From: CAYUQT01 sp964596165
Lineage (GTDB): Bacteria > Planctomycetota > Phycisphaerae > UBA1845 > JAFGLZ01
Length of the DNA stretch: 18,123 nt
Direction: 5' to 3'
NCBI GenBank assembly: GCA_964596165.1
Contig: CAZQTW010000096.1
Location: forward strand, 1-18,123
Part shown: positions 7,564 to 16,011 of the stretch, one piece after another
How positions within the stretch are numbered: the stretch's first letter is position 1
Layout of the letters: each line of letters starts with the position of its first letter
The notes under the pieces: generated by a model
Databases searched by the model: none
What the model was told of the DNA's origin: nothing
Seen by the model: only the letters and a program-made list of their open reading frames with translations
Program-made: the position numbers and the translations under genes

Positions 7564-9420
7564 TCAGTCCAGGAGTGTCTCAAGCCACCAGCGAACTCTC
7601 TCTCGAACAGAGTGACGAACCCACGTTGGCTCCCACAGTTGGCCTTGGACAACCCCCCTGAAAACGGCCATGTTGGTCATCATGTCTTGCACGCGAACAG
7701 CCAGGGCATCGATATCCGAGCCGCCTCTGGAGCGAACGCGAGACAGCTCCAGCAGCACTCTCGTCGCGTCGGCCAGAGCACACAGGGGCGCATCGTACGC
7801 CCACGTAATTGCCCCCAGGTCCTCGACGGCCTCTGCAAGAAGATGGTCTCGTTCGGGCGTCGCTACATGCCTTCCCTGCCACCACTGGTCGATCTTGCAC
7901 ATCGCTTCAACGAAGGTTCTCGCATCGGCCTCGGGACGTCCGGTACCCGAGTTCCCGAATAGGTACGTGCCAAGTCCCTCGAGCGACTGTTCCGCATCGA
8001 GCCCCGGATGCACCATCTTGCGAAGCATGATCCAGTCAGCCGGAAATTGTGTGAATGGCGCCGACTCATATCCGACCAAGTGTCGAGATCCTTGCGTCCT
8101 CTGGTCGCGGATGAACCGATCTGTCACGACAAAGCGTGGGTTCGGTAGAACGCTGCCGTTCTCAAGCGCGGCTTCGGGGTCCTGATGGCGTGCCATAGTC
8201 AATAGCGATAGCCCGCGATCGGCGGCCAGTCGGCGTACATCCGGCTCCGTGTCGTCAGGTATCAGCAGTAACGTGCCCGCCGAGAGCGATTCGATTACCC
8301 TTCGCGGGAACCCCGGTATGACGTCGGATGACTCCGCACGGCGTTCCCGCCGTTCAAGACCCCGCAGACTCACATGAACCCGACCTCGACCCGCAAGGAT
8401 CTCCCGATAAGTCTGCACGCAGTCTCGCACGACCTGGGCGTGGTCCGTACACAGCGAACATCGGCAGTAGCCTGGGCCGCGAAACCAAACCAGGACGCCA
8501 TCGCTGACCGGCGCAAACGTGTCGATGAGGTACTTCTGATACTTCAGCAACGTCCTGCGTCCCCGGTTCCAGCACAGGTCCATCCCTTGATGGGAAGCCC
8601 CCGCCGCCCGTTCGCCAAGACGCGCGTGCCAGACGTGGGGCGGAACCGCCGTGTTCGTAAAAGCCACGAGTGTCCTGAAGTTCCAAATCTTCGCCCATGC
8701 CAGGACCTCGCCATAGACGTCATAGCGCCAGCCATTGTGTGCCGTCCGTGGGTCGTCCGGATGGAACAACTGGGTCGGCCAAATGTAGAGCTTCAGCAGG
8801 TTGCATCCGGCTGCTTGAAGCAGACGCAGATACCACTGCCAATCCTCCACAGTCCACGTGTCGGGCGTCAGACCCGTGAGGTTCCAGGGGATGCCGTCTA
8901 CATACATGCCGCGTGTGACGAACGCCGGGGACGCCTCGGCGAAGAGAAGCTCCATGAAGTAGTCATGGTGTGATGCGTCCTCGCGCGAAAATCGGAATCC
9001 ACAACGGCTGTACAAGGCCTGTGCCCGGCGATTCTCCTTGTGGACGGTCAGACGAATCCCTCCACGACCCGTCCGCCGAGCCTCGTCGGCCAGCGTTTCA
9101 AGTAACCGCCGACCCAATCCCCGACCTTGTGCGTCGTCCGTCAGGCCAATGCCCACGAGTGGTAGACGCTCATCCGCCCGGTGGTACCACGTGTACCCGC
9201 CAAGTCGGCCGTCCTGACCCACGGCGACGCGCACGACGTACTCCGGATCGCTCGCCCGCTTCGCCCATGCCTCGGCCGCGTCCGGTGTAAACGGATGTGG
9301 CCAGAAGTACTTTCGAGAACGGGGGGACATTCGCCTGAACAGGTCGTACATCCGCGGCCCGTCGTCCGGCCGAATGGGTCGGATCACGATGCCCTCGCTT
9401 GAGTCGTCCTCGCCGCACAC
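7564..9420 (-). CDS. GNAT acetyltransferase fused to a putative glycosidase-like (TIM-barrel) region
   Basis: A 618-aa protein. Residues 10-160 are a GNAT domain: an IRPIRPDDG start, the acetyl-CoA binding motif GIGLTDDAQGRGLGRRLLE (QGRGLG at 98-103), and the typical ENRRAQALYSRCGFRF near the end. From about residue 168 a new region begins with RGMYVDGIPWN and DWQWYLRLLQAAGCNLLKLY, which resembles the first strands of TIM-barrel glycoside hydrolases, followed by WRYDVYGEVLAWAKIW and a CRCSLC cysteine cluster (319-324). Clusters of this kind follow a beta strand in some GH20-like and DUF4838-like proteins. The family, catalytic acids and substrate cannot be assigned. There is no signal peptide, so it is probably cytoplasmic. 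The start is a GTG with GGAGG about 10 nt before it. A chimera from assembly is unlikely because the frame is continuous. Confidence 0.72.
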   Translation of the reverse strand: MCGEDDSSEGIVIRPIRPDDGPRMYDLFRRMSPRSRKYFWPHPFTPDAAEAWAKRASDPEYVVRVAVGQDGRLGGYTWYHRADERLPLVGIGLTDDAQGRGLGRRLLETLADEARRTGRGGIRLTVHKENRRAQALYSRCGFRFSREDASHHDYFMELLFAEASPAFVTRGMYVDGIPWNLTGLTPDTWTVEDWQWYLRLLQAAGCNLLKLYIWPTQLFHPDDPRTAHNGWRYDVYGEVLAWAKIWNFRTLVAFTNTAVPPHVWHARLGERAAGASHQGMDLCWNRGRRTLLKYQKYLIDTFAPVSDGVLVWFRGPGYCRCSLCTDHAQVVRDCVQTYREILAGRGRVHVSLRGLERRERRAESSDVIPGFPRRVIESLSAGTLLLIPDDTEPDVRRLAADRGLSLLTMARHQDPEAALENGSVLPNPRFVVTDRFIRDQRTQGSRHLVGYESAPFTQFPADWIMLRKMVHPGLDAEQSLEGLGTYLFGNSGTGRPEADARTFVEAMCKIDQWWQGRHVATPERDHLLAEAVEDLGAITWAYDAPLCALADATRVLLELSRVRSRGGSDIDALAVRVQDMMTNMAVFRGVVQGQLWEPTWVRHSVRERVRWWLETLLD

Positions 9421-9550
9421 CTCAGCGTTGCCTCCAACGGAATGCTCAAATGATCCCGCCAGCCGATGTCGGTCGCAAGAGATCAGACAGACTTCATGCG
9501 CGTAGCAAAAAGAGGTGAAACGTGAATGGACTCATCGGGGAGCGGGCCGG

Positions 9551-10318
9551 CTACCCGCCGCGAAGCCTCGATAGGAGCCCCTTCTTCTTTGGGACAACCA
9601 CAGGAACCAGAAGTGAGATCCTGGCGTCAATTGCCCTGACCCGCTCTCGCTGAGACGCACAGATCTGCGGTTCCTGGCCGGATCGTATCAGAGCCTCGGC
9701 AAGGACTCTGAGCGCGTAATCACGATCCTTCTCCACCTTTGCGAGTTGGTGCGCCGCGGCGGTTACATCGACGGGCACCTCCATACGCCGGGTAATCGGG
9801 TTGGCATCACTCGCACGGTCCACGGCCGACAGCCAAGCTCGTTGTCGCCTCACGTGCTTCTCAATCTTCTTGATGCGGCTCTGCAGCTCATTAAATGCCG
9901 GTGAGAGAATCTGCTCGTTGGCCTCACGCCCGATTTCCAGGAGCAACCTGTGACGTTCACGACGGAGATTCTTCACCTCCTCCGGCGTCGACTCATCCCC
10001 GAGGTCCGGAGGCTCGTCCTCGGTTTGGGCCGCTACCTGCTCCAACAGCGACTTCTTTGGCTCCTTATCCTCGCCGCCGGGCACCCCCTCCATCACCACC
10101 GTCCCCTCATCGTCGTCACCTTCCTGTTCCAGGATTTCGATGGCAATCTGGTCGGCGTGATCCTCGCTGTGAGGAGGCATTTCGTCTTCGAGCGGTATTC
10201 GCCAAGTTCCTTTGCACTTCGCACATCGCGCCATCGTTCCGCGCGCCGCAGTGGGAACCGCCACACGTGTTCGGCACGCAGGACAGCTAAGGATCAATCT
10301 CTCATTAGCCTCGCCCAA
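9551..10318 (-). CDS. MJ0042-type zinc-ribbon protein with acidic linker and coiled coil
   Basis: The first ~45 residues form a zinc ribbon of the MJ0042 type: CPACRTRVAVP followed by ARCAKCKGTW, giving a CxxC...CxxC pattern. Residues 45-100 are acidic and low in complexity. From about 110 on the protein is rich in Arg, Glu and Leu, with a likely coiled coil (LRRERHRLLLEIGREA, then LQSRIKKIEKHVRRQRAWL), and it ends with a basic tail PKKKGLLSRLRGG. There is no membrane segment. This architecture is common in planctomycetes and delta-proteobacteria, but its role is unknown. The start at 10318 is a TTG with GGAGG about 13 nt away. An in-frame TTG at 10297 would begin directly before the zinc ribbon, as in many homologues, so the start is uncertain. 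It lies 159 nt downstream of obg, probably with its own promoter. Confidence 0.75.
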   Translation of the reverse strand: MGEANERLILSCPACRTRVAVPTAARGTMARCAKCKGTWRIPLEDEMPPHSEDHADQIAIEILEQEGDDDEGTVVMEGVPGGEDKEPKKSLLEQVAAQTEDEPPDLGDESTPEEVKNLRRERHRLLLEIGREANEQILSPAFNELQSRIKKIEKHVRRQRAWLSAVDRASDANPITRRMEVPVDVTAAAHQLAKVEKDRDYALRVLAEALIRSGQEPQICASQRERVRAIDARISLLVPVVVPKKKGLLSRLRGG

Positions 10319-10400
10319 CCGACAATCCCTACCTCCACGCCCGCCGGTTCCTTACGCGTCCGGCGGCACATGGACTACAGGTACTCGTTAGCTTACCCTA

Positions 10401-10428
10401 ATCTTAGTATCGGCAGAGAGTCCGACAA
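10401..10428 (-). promoter_or_regulatory. Possible promoter of the zinc-ribbon gene
   Basis: On the minus strand TTGTCG (10428-10423) is separated by 16 nt from TAAGAT (10406-10401). Each box matches four of six consensus bases. It lies about 80 nt before the gene start, in the gap after obg. By-eye evidence only. Confidence 0.3.
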
Positions 10429-10477
10429 GGGGGGAATTTGCCGTCATGGAAGCCCGATTACTCGACGTAATTCAGTC

Positions 10478-11551
10478 CTAGAAATTTGGTAGGCTTGGGG
10501 CTATGACCCCAGGCCCCCTACCTGACCCCAGCGTTCGTTCCAGACTCGCTCTGGAATCTTGCGCACGCTCCTTGCTCACCAACTCCCAAATATGCTCCAA
10601 TACATCTTGAAGCCCCAGGCCGGTTGCCGCACTGAGCGGCAGCACGTGTCCTTGAATGCCCTTGCGGAAGGCCGCCAAGGCTTCAGATGACCCAGTCATG
10701 TCCATCTTGTTGGCGACAATCAACTCGGGCTTCTCAGCCAGCACCGGTGAGTACTTCATCAACTCCCCTCGAACGATCTGGTAGTTTTGAATGGGATCCC
10801 CGTTTCCGGGGCAGATGTCCACGAGATGTACGAGGGTGCGGGTTCGTTCAATGTGTCGCAGAAATGTGTCGCCCAGGCCACGACCCTCGTGAGCGCCCTC
10901 GATCAGGCCCGGCAGATCCGCGACGACAAAACGCCTGTAGCCCACCATCTCCACGATACCGAGCTGAGGCTCCAGCGTGGTAAACGGGTAGTCGGCTATC
11001 TTGGGTCGGGCCCGGCTCAGCCGCGAGAGCAGCGTGCTCTTGCCGGCATTCGGCAGCCCAACCAGACCGACGTCGGCAATAAGCTTTAGTTCGAGCCGGA
11101 GCTGACGAACCTGGCCCGGGTGGCCCATCTCTCGCTCGCGAGGCGCCTGATTCGTTGAGGTTGCAAAGGCCTTGTTTCCGGAACCGCCCTTGCCCCCCAG
11201 TGCGGCGCACACCGGTACGCCGGGTTCCACGAGATCCTTGAGCAACACGCCCGTGTCGCGGTCATAGATGAGTGTCCCGGGAGGGACTCGGATGAACAGG
11301 TTCTTTCCTCGCCGGCCATGCATTCCCTTGCCCATACCGTGCCGGCCGCGCTGGGCTTGCCAATGGTGGCGCCCCTTGAAGTCGAGCAAGGTATCCAAGC
11401 CCTCCTCGGCAACAATGTAGACACTCCCTCCGTCTCCGCCGTTTCCACCGTCAGGCCCACCGCGGGGAACGCCCTTCTCGCGCCGGAAACTCGAGCATCC
11501 GTCGCCTCCATCTCCGCCTTGCACCACAATTTCCGCTTCGTCGATGAACAT
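10478..11551 (-). CDS. obg: GTPase Obg (ribosome assembly)
   Basis: A 357-aa Obg/CgtA GTPase that assists maturation of the 50S subunit and links it to stress signalling. The glycine-rich N-terminal Obg domain is intact (QGGDGGDGCSSFRREK, then GGPDGGNGGDGG). The G domain has G1 GLPNAGKS (165-172), the switch region DYPFTTLEPQLG, G3 DLPGLIEG (212-219), G4 NKMD (281-284) and a G5-like PLSAATG. The C-terminal OCT domain of some Obg proteins is absent, which is within the normal range for short Obg forms. The tail of about 35 residues is poorly conserved. The ATG at 11551 begins exactly at the family's MF-DEA start, though the ribosome site is weak. It follows rpmA by 68 nt, the conserved gene pair in bacteria. 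Confidence 0.97.
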   Translation of the reverse strand: MFIDEAEIVVQGGDGGDGCSSFRREKGVPRGGPDGGNGGDGGSVYIVAEEGLDTLLDFKGRHHWQAQRGRHGMGKGMHGRRGKNLFIRVPPGTLIYDRDTGVLLKDLVEPGVPVCAALGGKGGSGNKAFATSTNQAPREREMGHPGQVRQLRLELKLIADVGLVGLPNAGKSTLLSRLSRARPKIADYPFTTLEPQLGIVEMVGYRRFVVADLPGLIEGAHEGRGLGDTFLRHIERTRTLVHLVDICPGNGDPIQNYQIVRGELMKYSPVLAEKPELIVANKMDMTGSSEALAAFRKGIQGHVLPLSAATGLGLQDVLEHIWELVSKERAQDSRASLERTLGSGRGPGVIAPSLPNF

Positions 11552-11619
11552 CCTTGGCTCAACGAAAAAGGGTGGCCGCGCTCTGCCACCCTTGAGTCAG
11601 TCAACCAGACGAATGAACG

Positions 11620-11865
11620 CTAGTTCCCGCCGGGCACGACCGAAACGCGACGCCCCGAATACTTGACGATACCCTCGATCAAGGAAAACAGTGTGTCATC
11701 GCGACCTCTTCGTACGTTCAGACCCGGTTTCAAGGGTGTACCGCACTGCCGAACAATAATCGACCCTGCCTTGACCTGCTGGCCTCCGTAGACCTTTACG
11801 CCGCGATACTGCGGCCCGCTGTCACGGCCGTTCTTGGTTGAACCTTGTCCCTTCTTATGTGCCAT
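11620..11865 (-). CDS. rpmA: 50S ribosomal protein L27
   Basis: An 81-aa protein starting MAHKKGQGSTKNGRDS, the L27 signature whose N-terminal tail reaches the peptidyl-transferase centre. The body contains GVKVYGGQQVKAGSIIVRQ and GRDDTLFSL, as expected. The tail is slightly short compared with the usual 85-90 residues. No N-terminal Firmicutes-type cleavage extension is present. GGAG about 9 nt upstream supports the ATG. It sits between a secreted orphan protein (44 nt upstream) and obg (68 nt downstream). Its usual partner rplU is not adjacent. Confidence 0.97.
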   Translation of the reverse strand: MAHKKGQGSTKNGRDSGPQYRGVKVYGGQQVKAGSIIVRQCGTPLKPGLNVRRGRDDTLFSLIEGIVKYSGRRVSVVPGGN

Positions 11866-11909
11866 GTGAACAACTCCGCAAAAGACTCCAGACTATTCGC
11901 AGAACGTAC

Positions 11910-12587
11910 TCACCTCATGATCCATTCCGACTCTATGCGACCCACTCGAGCATCCGCCCGCGTCTGTTCGTCACCCGGCAGAATGTACTTGATCGCCAGC
12001 GTCTTCCGCAACGTATAAAACTTCGGGTTGATGGGCACCCTCACCTCCGTCCCGTCACCCAGCTTCTTCTCGACGAACTCCGCTTCACCCGGCTTGTAGT
12101 CGGGATTGGCCAGTAACACCGATTCGCCCGACAACCCCGCCGCGTACACTGTGAAGCGGTTGGCCTTAATGTCGAACTGTGGCCAGATCACAACACTACT
12201 TCGCGCATTGTCCGCCCCTTGCAACAACCTCCCCATTGCCTTCACGGGCTCCACTAGAAATGGATGGGTCGGCCGGTGTCGCGCCTTAATAGCCTCAAAT
12301 ACCTGCGGATGAACACCGGGGTCGCCCAGGAGCACCTGCATCGTGTTGGTCATCAACTCAAAGCGGGGGAAGAACTGTACCTCTTGCCCGGTGTTGTTGG
12401 TCACCGTGTAAAGCAGGTACCAGAACGTCTCCGGCTTGTCCCGCCCGGGCAACTTTACGGAAATGGTCTGCGGATCGACGTAGCTGAAGTCTAGCTGCCA
12501 CGAAACGGGAACAATACTCGGTGCGGGTGCGGCCCATACCTGGGACGAAATCGATACGCCCATGAGTATGATCGTTGTCGTCAGCAT
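11910..12587 (-). CDS. Secreted protein of unknown function
   Basis: A 225-aa protein with a signal peptide (MLTTTIILMGVSISSQVWAAP, cut after about residue 19-20). The mature part is a predicted beta-rich domain with phrases such as FWYLLYTVTNNTGQEVQFFPRFEL and an ending that mentions no catalytic motif; there are no cysteine pairs or membrane segments. The TVTNNTG pattern resembles the edge of an immunoglobulin-like fold, which is only an impression. I do not recognise the family. GAGGT 6-7 nt upstream supports the ATG. It is the first gene of a minus-strand run with rpmA (44 nt gap) and obg, in the place where rplU is usually found, and so may be co-transcribed with translation genes although it is exported. 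Its upstream gap of 288 nt is shared with divergent tilS. Confidence 0.75.
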   Translation of the reverse strand: MLTTTIILMGVSISSQVWAAPAPSIVPVSWQLDFSYVDPQTISVKLPGRDKPETFWYLLYTVTNNTGQEVQFFPRFELMTNTMQVLLGDPGVHPQVFEAIKARHRPTHPFLVEPVKAMGRLLQGADNARSSVVIWPQFDIKANRFTVYAAGLSGESVLLANPDYKPGEAEFVEKKLGDGTEVRVPINPKFYTLRKTLAIKYILPGDEQTRADARVGRIESEWIMR

Positions 12588-12875
12588 ACCAGACCTCGCA
12601 TCCCCATGCGAACAGCACTACAATGGGCATCTTGCCCGGCTGTAAACCGCTCTGCCTGAACACCGGAACCCGGCGTATATATCGACACCCACGGAGGTTA
12701 CAGCACAGCTATACTCTCAGCACCACAGAGTGGCACATCCAGCCAATTGGAACTATTGTACGCATAAGCGCTTTTTTGTCAATACGTTGGGGATATGATC
12801 ACCTGTGACAGTGCCGTCAAGACATCGCCACACGACGGCCGATGCTCCCTATGACGTTGACAGCGGACCACCGCC

Positions 12876-14351
12876 ATGAAAACATCCATGCTCAAACGAC
12901 TGAAGGCCGATATCGAACGTCGACAGCTTCTTGAGCCCGGTCAACGGGTCGTCATGGCCGTCTCGGGTGGTCCCGATTCCATGGCCATGCTCCACCTCCT
13001 GGTTGAGCTCAACCGCACGGATAAACTGAAATGGCACGTTCACGTCGCCCATTTCAACCACCAGATCCGCGGCAGTGATGCCGACGCGGATGCCGATTTC
13101 GTGGCCGCGCAAGCCAAGGCTCTCCGACTGCCTTTCACGATCGAACGAGAGGATATCCCTTCTCTGGCCCAACAGGCTAAGCAATCGATCGAAGAGACCG
13201 CTCGAGATCGGCGATACGCCTTTCTGGAGAGAGCCTGTCTTCGGGCGGAGGCGCAAGCGGTGGCGGTCGCCCATCATGCCGACGACAATGCCGAGACCGT
13301 CTTGCACCATATCCTTCGAGGAACCGGGCTTCGTGGTCTGGCCGGGATGCCCGTCATGCGTCCCATCAGCCCGGGAAGTGAGGTTCGACTGATCCGGCCG
13401 CTGCTCGCATTTCACCGTGCCGAACTACTGGCCTATCTTGAAGCTGAGAAGATCCCGTACCGTCAGGACCGGTCCAACGTCTCCGACGAGCATACGCGGA
13501 ATCGGCTCCGCAATCGGGTCTTCCCCTTGCTTCGCCGAGAATTCAATCCTCAAGTCACGGACGCACTCCTCCGCCTCGCCGAACAAGCTCAATGGTGCGA
13601 GGAGTATCTTGAGGCGACTGCCGGACGCACATTCGAGACGCTGATCGTGAATCAGAGCGATCGAGAGTTGGTCCTGAACGTCGACGCGCTTCTCAAGAGA
13701 AGTCCAATCATTCAAACGGAGCTGATCCGCCGCGCGATCGCGACGTTGTGGGCCCGATCGTCCTGTCGAGGTGAACGGCTCGATCGCGAGACCGGATCGC
13801 TGTCGTTTGGACACCTGCGCGATGTCGTCCGCTTGGCGGCGGCTCGCGAGAGCGGCAGACGGCTCAGCCTTCCAGGAGATATGACCGTCGTCCGACAGTA
13901 TCGTCGCTTGGTCTTTTCGTTGACAACCAGCCGTCCGCGAGCAGAGGCAGCCGCCGACGTAACGGTTGCATGCCCAGGACGAACAGTCCTCAGCTTCCGG
14001 GGACTCGAAATCAACACGGAAATCCTGGGCTTCAACTATGCCGACTGGCCGGAAATCCGGAAGGTCAAGCCATCCGGTCAGGAATGGTTCGACTTCGGCG
14101 CCGTCAGACCGCCACTCATCCTACGCTCACCACGACCGGGCGAACGCTTCCGGCCACTGGGTGCGCCCGGAAGCAAGAAGCTCAGCGACTACTTCGTTGA
14201 CGCCAAAGTACCTCGCGAACAGCGAGATCGCGCTCTCGTTCTCTGTGACCAGTCGGGCCCGTTGTGGGTCATCGGCCATCGCATCGACGAGCGTGCCCGC
14301 ATCCGTCGCCAAACAGAGCGAGCACTGAAAGTCGGTGTGAAGCCGCTGTGA
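12876..14351 (+). CDS. tilS: tRNA(Ile)-lysidine synthase
   Basis: A 491-aa TilS, which uses ATP and lysine to convert cytidine-34 of the tRNA-Ile(CAU) anticodon to lysidine so that it reads AUA. The N-terminal PP-loop is complete: MAVSGGPDSMAML (SGGPDS at 30-35), then HVAHFNHQIRGSDAD and AVAHHADDNAETVL, followed by the RPLL and EDRSN-like QDRSN motifs. The C-terminal substrate-binding domain is present (SPRPGERFRPLGAPGSKKLSDYF and an ending GPLWVIGHRIDERARI). This is the long form of the enzyme. The ATG at 12876 has only a weak ribosome site (GGA about 9 nt upstream); ATG at 12888 is also possible. It is transcribed away from the secreted protein, and the DUF58 gene follows by 90 nt on the same strand. 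Confidence 0.95.
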   Translation: MKTSMLKRLKADIERRQLLEPGQRVVMAVSGGPDSMAMLHLLVELNRTDKLKWHVHVAHFNHQIRGSDADADADFVAAQAKALRLPFTIEREDIPSLAQQAKQSIEETARDRRYAFLERACLRAEAQAVAVAHHADDNAETVLHHILRGTGLRGLAGMPVMRPISPGSEVRLIRPLLAFHRAELLAYLEAEKIPYRQDRSNVSDEHTRNRLRNRVFPLLRREFNPQVTDALLRLAEQAQWCEEYLEATAGRTFETLIVNQSDRELVLNVDALLKRSPIIQTELIRRAIATLWARSSCRGERLDRETGSLSFGHLRDVVRLAAARESGRRLSLPGDMTVVRQYRRLVFSLTTSRPRAEAAADVTVACPGRTVLSFRGLEINTEILGFNYADWPEIRKVKPSGQEWFDFGAVRPPLILRSPRPGERFRPLGAPGSKKLSDYFVDAKVPREQRDRALVLCDQSGPLWVIGHRIDERARIRRQTERALKVGVKPL

Positions 14352-14441
14352 CGGGGGCGCACCGCGGTTCTCTTCCGCTCGCACACTCCCCATTGGAGCG
14401 ACAACCCGCAGGATCTTGAGTCGCGGCACCCATGCAATAGA

Positions 14442-15368
14442 ATGACCTTCATGCCATCCGCGCAGGACTATCTTCGGCCCGAAGTCATTGCACAGGTTCA
14501 GCGACTTGACCTGAGAGCTCGCTTTGTCGTGGAGGGCTTCCTGGCCGGGCTACACCGCTCCCCATTTCATGGATTCAGCGTCGAGTTCAGCGAGCACCGC
14601 AAGTACGTGCCCGGCGACGACACCCGTCTGTTGGATTGGAACGTTTTCGCCAAGACCGACCGGTTCTACATCCGTAAGTACCAAGCGGAGACCAATCTTG
14701 ACACCTACCTTCTCGTCGATATGTCAGGCAGCATGGACTACCCGCCGATGGCCGGGCCCGACTTCGCCGCCGGTAGGCTGCGAAAGATCGACTACAGCAT
14801 CTGTCTCGCCGCTGCCATCGGCCACCTCATGATCCACCAGCAGGATGCCGTCGGCTTGGCCACCTTTGACACCAAGCTGCGAGTGTTTCTGCCACCCAAG
14901 GCCAAACGAACGCATCTGCTAACCATACTGGCCGCCCTGACCAACGTACGGCCTTACGGGTCAACCGGCTTGGCCGAGGCGATTCATGAGGTGGCCGACC
15001 GGATACGCAAGCGAAGCATGATCATCCTGTTCAGCGACCTGCTGGCCGACATTGAGCCGGTTATCCGAGCACTGCATCACCTACGATTCCGGGGTCACGA
15101 CCTCATCATCTTTCAGATACTAAGTGAGGCGGAGGCGGTCTTCCCGTTCCGCGGTCCCAAGCGTTTTGCCGACGTGGAGGGCCAAGACCACGTGGATTCC
15201 GACGCGAGTGCCATTCGAGCCGCGTACTTGGACGAACTGAAACGCTTCATCGAACGGTATCGCGACGAGACAGCTCAGGTTCGTGCGGACTTCGTATCCA
15301 TTCACACGGGGATGACATTTGACAAGGCCTTGCTGCGTTTTTTGAACGGGAGACAACGTCTTTTCTAG
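14442..15368 (+). CDS. DUF58 protein with von Willebrand A-like domain
   Basis: A 308-aa cytoplasmic protein without membrane segments. Its N-terminal half has the DUF58 hallmark stretch around residues 52-85: HRKYVPGDDTRLLDWNVFAK then FYIRKYQAETN. A vWA-like domain follows with the metal-ion site DMSGSM (93-98), AVGLATFDTK, the STGLAEAI threonine region and ILFSDLLAD. DUF58 proteins usually sit beside a MoxR AAA+ ATPase and Bat-type membrane proteins and are thought to act as metal-dependent adaptors or chaperones. No MoxR or Bat gene lies in this window, so the partner must be encoded elsewhere. Two ATG codons (14442, 14451) are possible and neither has a good ribosome site. It lies 90 nt downstream of tilS. 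Confidence 0.9.
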   Translation: MTFMPSAQDYLRPEVIAQVQRLDLRARFVVEGFLAGLHRSPFHGFSVEFSEHRKYVPGDDTRLLDWNVFAKTDRFYIRKYQAETNLDTYLLVDMSGSMDYPPMAGPDFAAGRLRKIDYSICLAAAIGHLMIHQQDAVGLATFDTKLRVFLPPKAKRTHLLTILAALTNVRPYGSTGLAEAIHEVADRIRKRSMIILFSDLLADIEPVIRALHHLRFRGHDLIIFQILSEAEAVFPFRGPKRFADVEGQDHVDSDASAIRAAYLDELKRFIERYRDETAQVRADFVSIHTGMTFDKALLRFLNGRQRLF

Positions 15369-15540
15369 CCAAAAACGTATCGGAGCCGGCAAGAAGAACA
15401 CATAGTATATTCCATAACCGCATTCTACACAGCAACTTGTAATCGCACGTCGATGCACTTGCCGTAGGAAACGACCGCTCACGTTGGACTCCAGAATGAG
15501 AACCGCCATTTCGTGGAATTTGGTGGCGGTCACCAGCATC

Positions 15541-15565
15541 AAATCTGGTAAACAGGTACCGATTT
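15541..15565. promoter_or_regulatory. Candidate operator of the Rrf2-type regulator (inverted repeat)
   Basis: AAATCTGGTA (15541-15550) and TACCGATTT (15557-15565) are an inverted repeat separated by AACAGG, with one unpaired T in the left arm. It ends 26 nt before the regulator's start codon. Rrf2 proteins bind dyad sites and often repress their own gene, so this is a plausible autoregulatory site. ATCGGTA from this repeat recurs upstream of hcp at 16846-16852, next to AAATCG at 16837-16842. Confidence 0.38.
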
Positions 15566-15591
15566 GCTTGCTTAGCCGAGGAACCATTGTC

Positions 15592-16011
15592 GTGCTCAGG
15601 ATCAGTGAAGCCGCTTCGTTGGCCCTACACACGATAGTCATGCTTGCCGAGAACGTCGGCAGCCTGTTGTCGACCGGGCACATCGCCTCGAAGCTTGGGG
15701 TGTCCGAAGCGCATCTCGCGAAGGTACTCCAACGATTGTCAAAGGCAGGCTATGTCAAATCAACACGTGGTCCTGGAGGCGGTTTTGTCCTCGCCAAAAG
15801 GCTTGATCAGGTGAGACTCCTCGACATCTATGAGCTCATTGAGGGACCGCTTGAACCGACGACCTGCCTCCTGAACAAGCCGGTATGCAACGGACACTGC
15901 ATTCTCGGCGGGCTGCTGGGGAGTCTGAACCGCCAAGTCAGGCAGCGGCTATCCGAACTGACACTCTCGTCGCTTGTTCCTGCTCAGAGGAGATGTGATG
16001 CGAAGGTCTAG
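15592..16011 (+). CDS. Rrf2-family transcriptional regulator (probable Fe-S redox/NO sensor)
   Basis: A 139-aa Rrf2 protein. The start is a GTG that reads LRISEAASLALHTIVMLAEN, the family's usual beginning, with GAGGAA (15578-15583) 8 nt upstream; a longer frame from 15484 adds 36 residues with no family similarity. The winged helix-turn-helix covers about 25-70 (TGHIASKLGVSEAHLAKVLQ, then the wing TRGPGGGFVLAK). Three cysteines C92, C99 and C103 (Cx6Cx3C) lie where IscR and NsrR bind their cluster, so it probably holds a [2Fe-2S] or [4Fe-4S] cluster. The spacing is not exactly that of IscR (Cx5Cx5C). Its stop overlaps the next gene by 14 nt, and hcp follows. In proteobacteria the NO sensor NsrR controls hcp, so a similar role is inferred. 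Confidence 0.87.
   Translation: MLRISEAASLALHTIVMLAENVGSLLSTGHIASKLGVSEAHLAKVLQRLSKAGYVKSTRGPGGGFVLAKRLDQVRLLDIYELIEGPLEPTTCLLNKPVCNGHCILGGLLGSLNRQVRQRLSELTLSSLVPAQRRCDAKV

Noticed and set aside
12776..12799. TTGTCA and TATGAT as promoter of tilS
   Set aside because: The spacer is only 12 nt, too short for a sigma-70 promoter.
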